Assembly (NCBI RefSeq): GCF_000026225.1
Contig: NC_011740.1
Coordinates: 1,860,001 to 1,924,000 of the forward strand
DNA length: 64,000 bases
Reading direction: 5' to 3'
DNA from: Escherichia fergusonii ATCC 35469
Lineage (GTDB): Bacteria; Pseudomonadota; Gammaproteobacteria; Enterobacterales; Enterobacteriaceae
A model generated the notes under the pieces. It was not told the origin of the DNA, did not search any database, and was given only the letters and a program-made list of their open reading frames with translations. Every line of letters begins with the position of its first letter. Positions within the stretch are counted from its first letter, which is position 1. The translations under genes were made by a program, and so were the position numbers. Shown here piece after piece: positions 62,565-64,000 of this stretch.

Positions 62565-63791
62565 ATGTCTCCTTCTGAATCTGACGACGCTATAAACTGG
62601 AAACGAAATCTTATTGTTGCCTGGCTGGGCTGTTTTCTCACCGGCGCTGCGTTCAGTCTGGTCATGCCTTTCTTACCTCTCTATGTCGAAGAACTCGGTG
62701 TCACTGGTCACAGTGCCCTGAACTTATGGTCCGGGATCGTCTTCAGCATTACCTTCCTTTTCTCCGCGATCGCATCACCGTTTTGGGGCGGACTGGCTGA
62801 CCGTAAAGGTCGAAAAATCATGCTATTGCGCTCAGCCCTGGGAATGGGGATCGTCATGATTTTAATGGGGATGGCACAAAATATCTGGCAGTTTTTGATC
62901 CTGCGTGCACTGCTGGGATTGCTGGGTGGCTTTGTCCCTAATGCGAATGCGTTGATCGCAACACAAGTGCCCCGCAACAAAAGTGGTTGGGCGCTGGGCA
63001 CACTCTCAACCGGTGGTGTAAGTGGCGCACTACTTGGTCCCTTAGCTGGCGGTTTACTGGCTGATCACTACGGTTTACGCCCGGTGTTTTTTATAACAGC
63101 CAGCGTGCTAATGCTCTGCTTCGTGGTAACGCTCTTGTGTATCAAAGAGAAGTTTCAGCCCGTCAGTAAGAAAGAAATGCTGCATGTGCGCGAGGTCGTG
63201 TTCTCGCTGAAGAATCCCAGGCTGGTGTTGAGTCTTTTTGTTACCACGATGATTATTCAGATAGCTTCCGGCTCCATCGCCCCCATTCTTACGCTCTATG
63301 TCCGTGAACTGGCCGGTAACGTCGGCAATATCGCTTTTATCAGCGGCATGATCGCCTCTGTACCTGGTGTTGCTGCTCTTCTTAGCGCCCCACGTCTTGG
63401 TAAACTTGGAGATCGCATCGGGCCGGATAAGATCCTGATTGCTGCGCTGATCTTCTCTGTTCTGCTGTTGATCCCGATGTCGTTTGTTCAGACACCGTGG
63501 CAACTCGGCATCCTTCGTTTTTTACTGGGAGCTGCTGACGGTGCATTACTTCCCGCTGTTCAAACATTGCTGGTGTATAACTCCTCTAACCAAATTGCCG
63601 GGCGTATTTTCAGTTATAACCAGTCATTTCGCGACATCGGTAACGTTACCGGCCCGTTAATGGGGGCCGCGATATCGGCTAACTATGGTTTCCGCGCAGT
63701 TTTTCTGGTCACTGCATGTGTCGTGCTGTTTAACATAATTTATTCCTGGAATAGTTTACGTCGCCGCCGCGAACCTCAAGTATTAGGTTGA
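62565..63791 (+). CDS. mdtG: MFS multidrug exporter MdtG
   Basis: A 408-residue major-facilitator transporter with 12 helices and motif A GGLADRKGRKIM (about 75-86). In E. coli it gives fosfomycin and deoxycholate resistance and is controlled by MarA/SoxS/Rob; a marbox was not confirmed here. ATG at 62565 gives the K-12 length. Confidence 0.94.
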   Translation: MSPSESDDAINWKRNLIVAWLGCFLTGAAFSLVMPFLPLYVEELGVTGHSALNLWSGIVFSITFLFSAIASPFWGGLADRKGRKIMLLRSALGMGIVMILMGMAQNIWQFLILRALLGLLGGFVPNANALIATQVPRNKSGWALGTLSTGGVSGALLGPLAGGLLADHYGLRPVFFITASVLMLCFVVTLLCIKEKFQPVSKKEMLHVREVVFSLKNPRLVLSLFVTTMIIQIASGSIAPILTLYVRELAGNVGNIAFISGMIASVPGVAALLSAPRLGKLGDRIGPDKILIAALIFSVLLLIPMSFVQTPWQLGILRFLLGAADGALLPAVQTLLVYNSSNQIAGRIFSYNQSFRDIGNVTGPLMGAAISANYGFRAVFLVTACVVLFNIIYSWNSLRRRREPQVLG

Positions 63792-63873
63792 TTTTTACCC
63801 ATTCAGACTTGCAAAACTGGAGAATCAGCTATTCTTTTCCCTGAAACCTCATCAAATTAAAGGGAGAAACGTG

Positions 63874-64000
63874 ATGACCATGTACGCAACACTTGAAGAA
63901 GCAATTGACGCTGCACGTGAAGAGTTTCTTGCGGATAATCCAGGTATCGAAGCCGAAGAAGCGAATGTGCAACAGTTCAATGCGCAAAAGTATGTTCTAC
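63874..64000 (+). CDS. msyB: Acidic protein MsyB (partial, runs off the window)
   Basis: The first 42 residues (MTMYATLEEAIDAAREEF...) match K-12 MsyB (124 residues), an acidic protein that suppresses protein-export mutants and is RpoS-dependent. Ribosome site AAAGGGAG at about 63860-63867. The rest lies beyond the window. Confidence 0.92.
   Translation, partial: MTMYATLEEAIDAAREEFLADNPGIEAEEANVQQFNAQKYVL

Overview
The window is enterobacterial core chromosome from the genus Escherichia. Nearly every gene is recognisable as an ortholog of an E. coli K-12 gene, in K-12 order within two blocks. Some proteins are near-identical to K-12 from memory (YeaH, AcpP, YeaL, BssS). Others are clearly diverged (ThiK, DgcJ, FlgA, NimT, the C-terminal half of RNase E). 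That points to a non-coli Escherichia. E. fergusonii is the one I would test first, but I cannot confirm the species by eye. I see no rRNA, tRNA, insertion sequence, prophage or CRISPR array.

Block 1 (1-12,865) is the yeaG-leuE region: the stress kinase pair yeaG-yeaH behind a sigma-54-type promoter; three GGDEF proteins (degenerate CdgI, active-looking DgcJ and DgcP); the tRNA-editing protein YeaK; small membrane proteins YoaI, YoaK and YoaJ; YeaL; the exporter NimT; YeaO; lipoprotein YoaF; YeaQ; and the leucine exporter LeuE. Block 2 (13,068-64,000) is the ycfJ-msyB region, read in the opposite direction to K-12 relative to block 1. The two blocks are far apart in K-12 and meet here between leuE and ycfJ, so a large inversion is likely.

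Block 2 runs: ycfJ and ndh (FNR-type site upstream); the hinT-ycfL-lpoB-thiK-nagZ-ycfP cluster; ptsG with its SgrS target and CRP/Mlc-like sites; ycfH-holB-tmk-mltG-pabC; the fatty-acid/phospholipid cluster fabF-acpP-fabG-fabD-fabH-plsX-rpmF-yceD; yceF; rluC divergent from rne (long leader); the flagellar genes flgL to flgB (minus) and flgAMN (plus) with sigma-28 promoters before flgK and flgM; murJ, yceM, yceH, rimJ; mdtH, yceB, pyrC (PurR box and RBS hairpin), dinI (LexA box), bssS, solA, yceJ-yceI; trhO; lpxL; mdtG; and the start of msyB.

Compared with remembered K-12 gene order, several genes are absent with short gaps left behind: nimR between yeaL and nimT, yoaG-yeaR between yeaQ and leuE, fhuE between hinT and ptsG, grxB between mdtH and yceB, and probably yceO before yceJ. 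YeaK has an extended C-terminus that overlaps antisense yoaI. I did not find a convincing previously undescribed system. The most useful leads are the rearrangement joint, the regulator-less nimT, the yeaK/yoaI overlap, and the degenerate CdgI with its intact c-di-GMP inhibitory-site motif.
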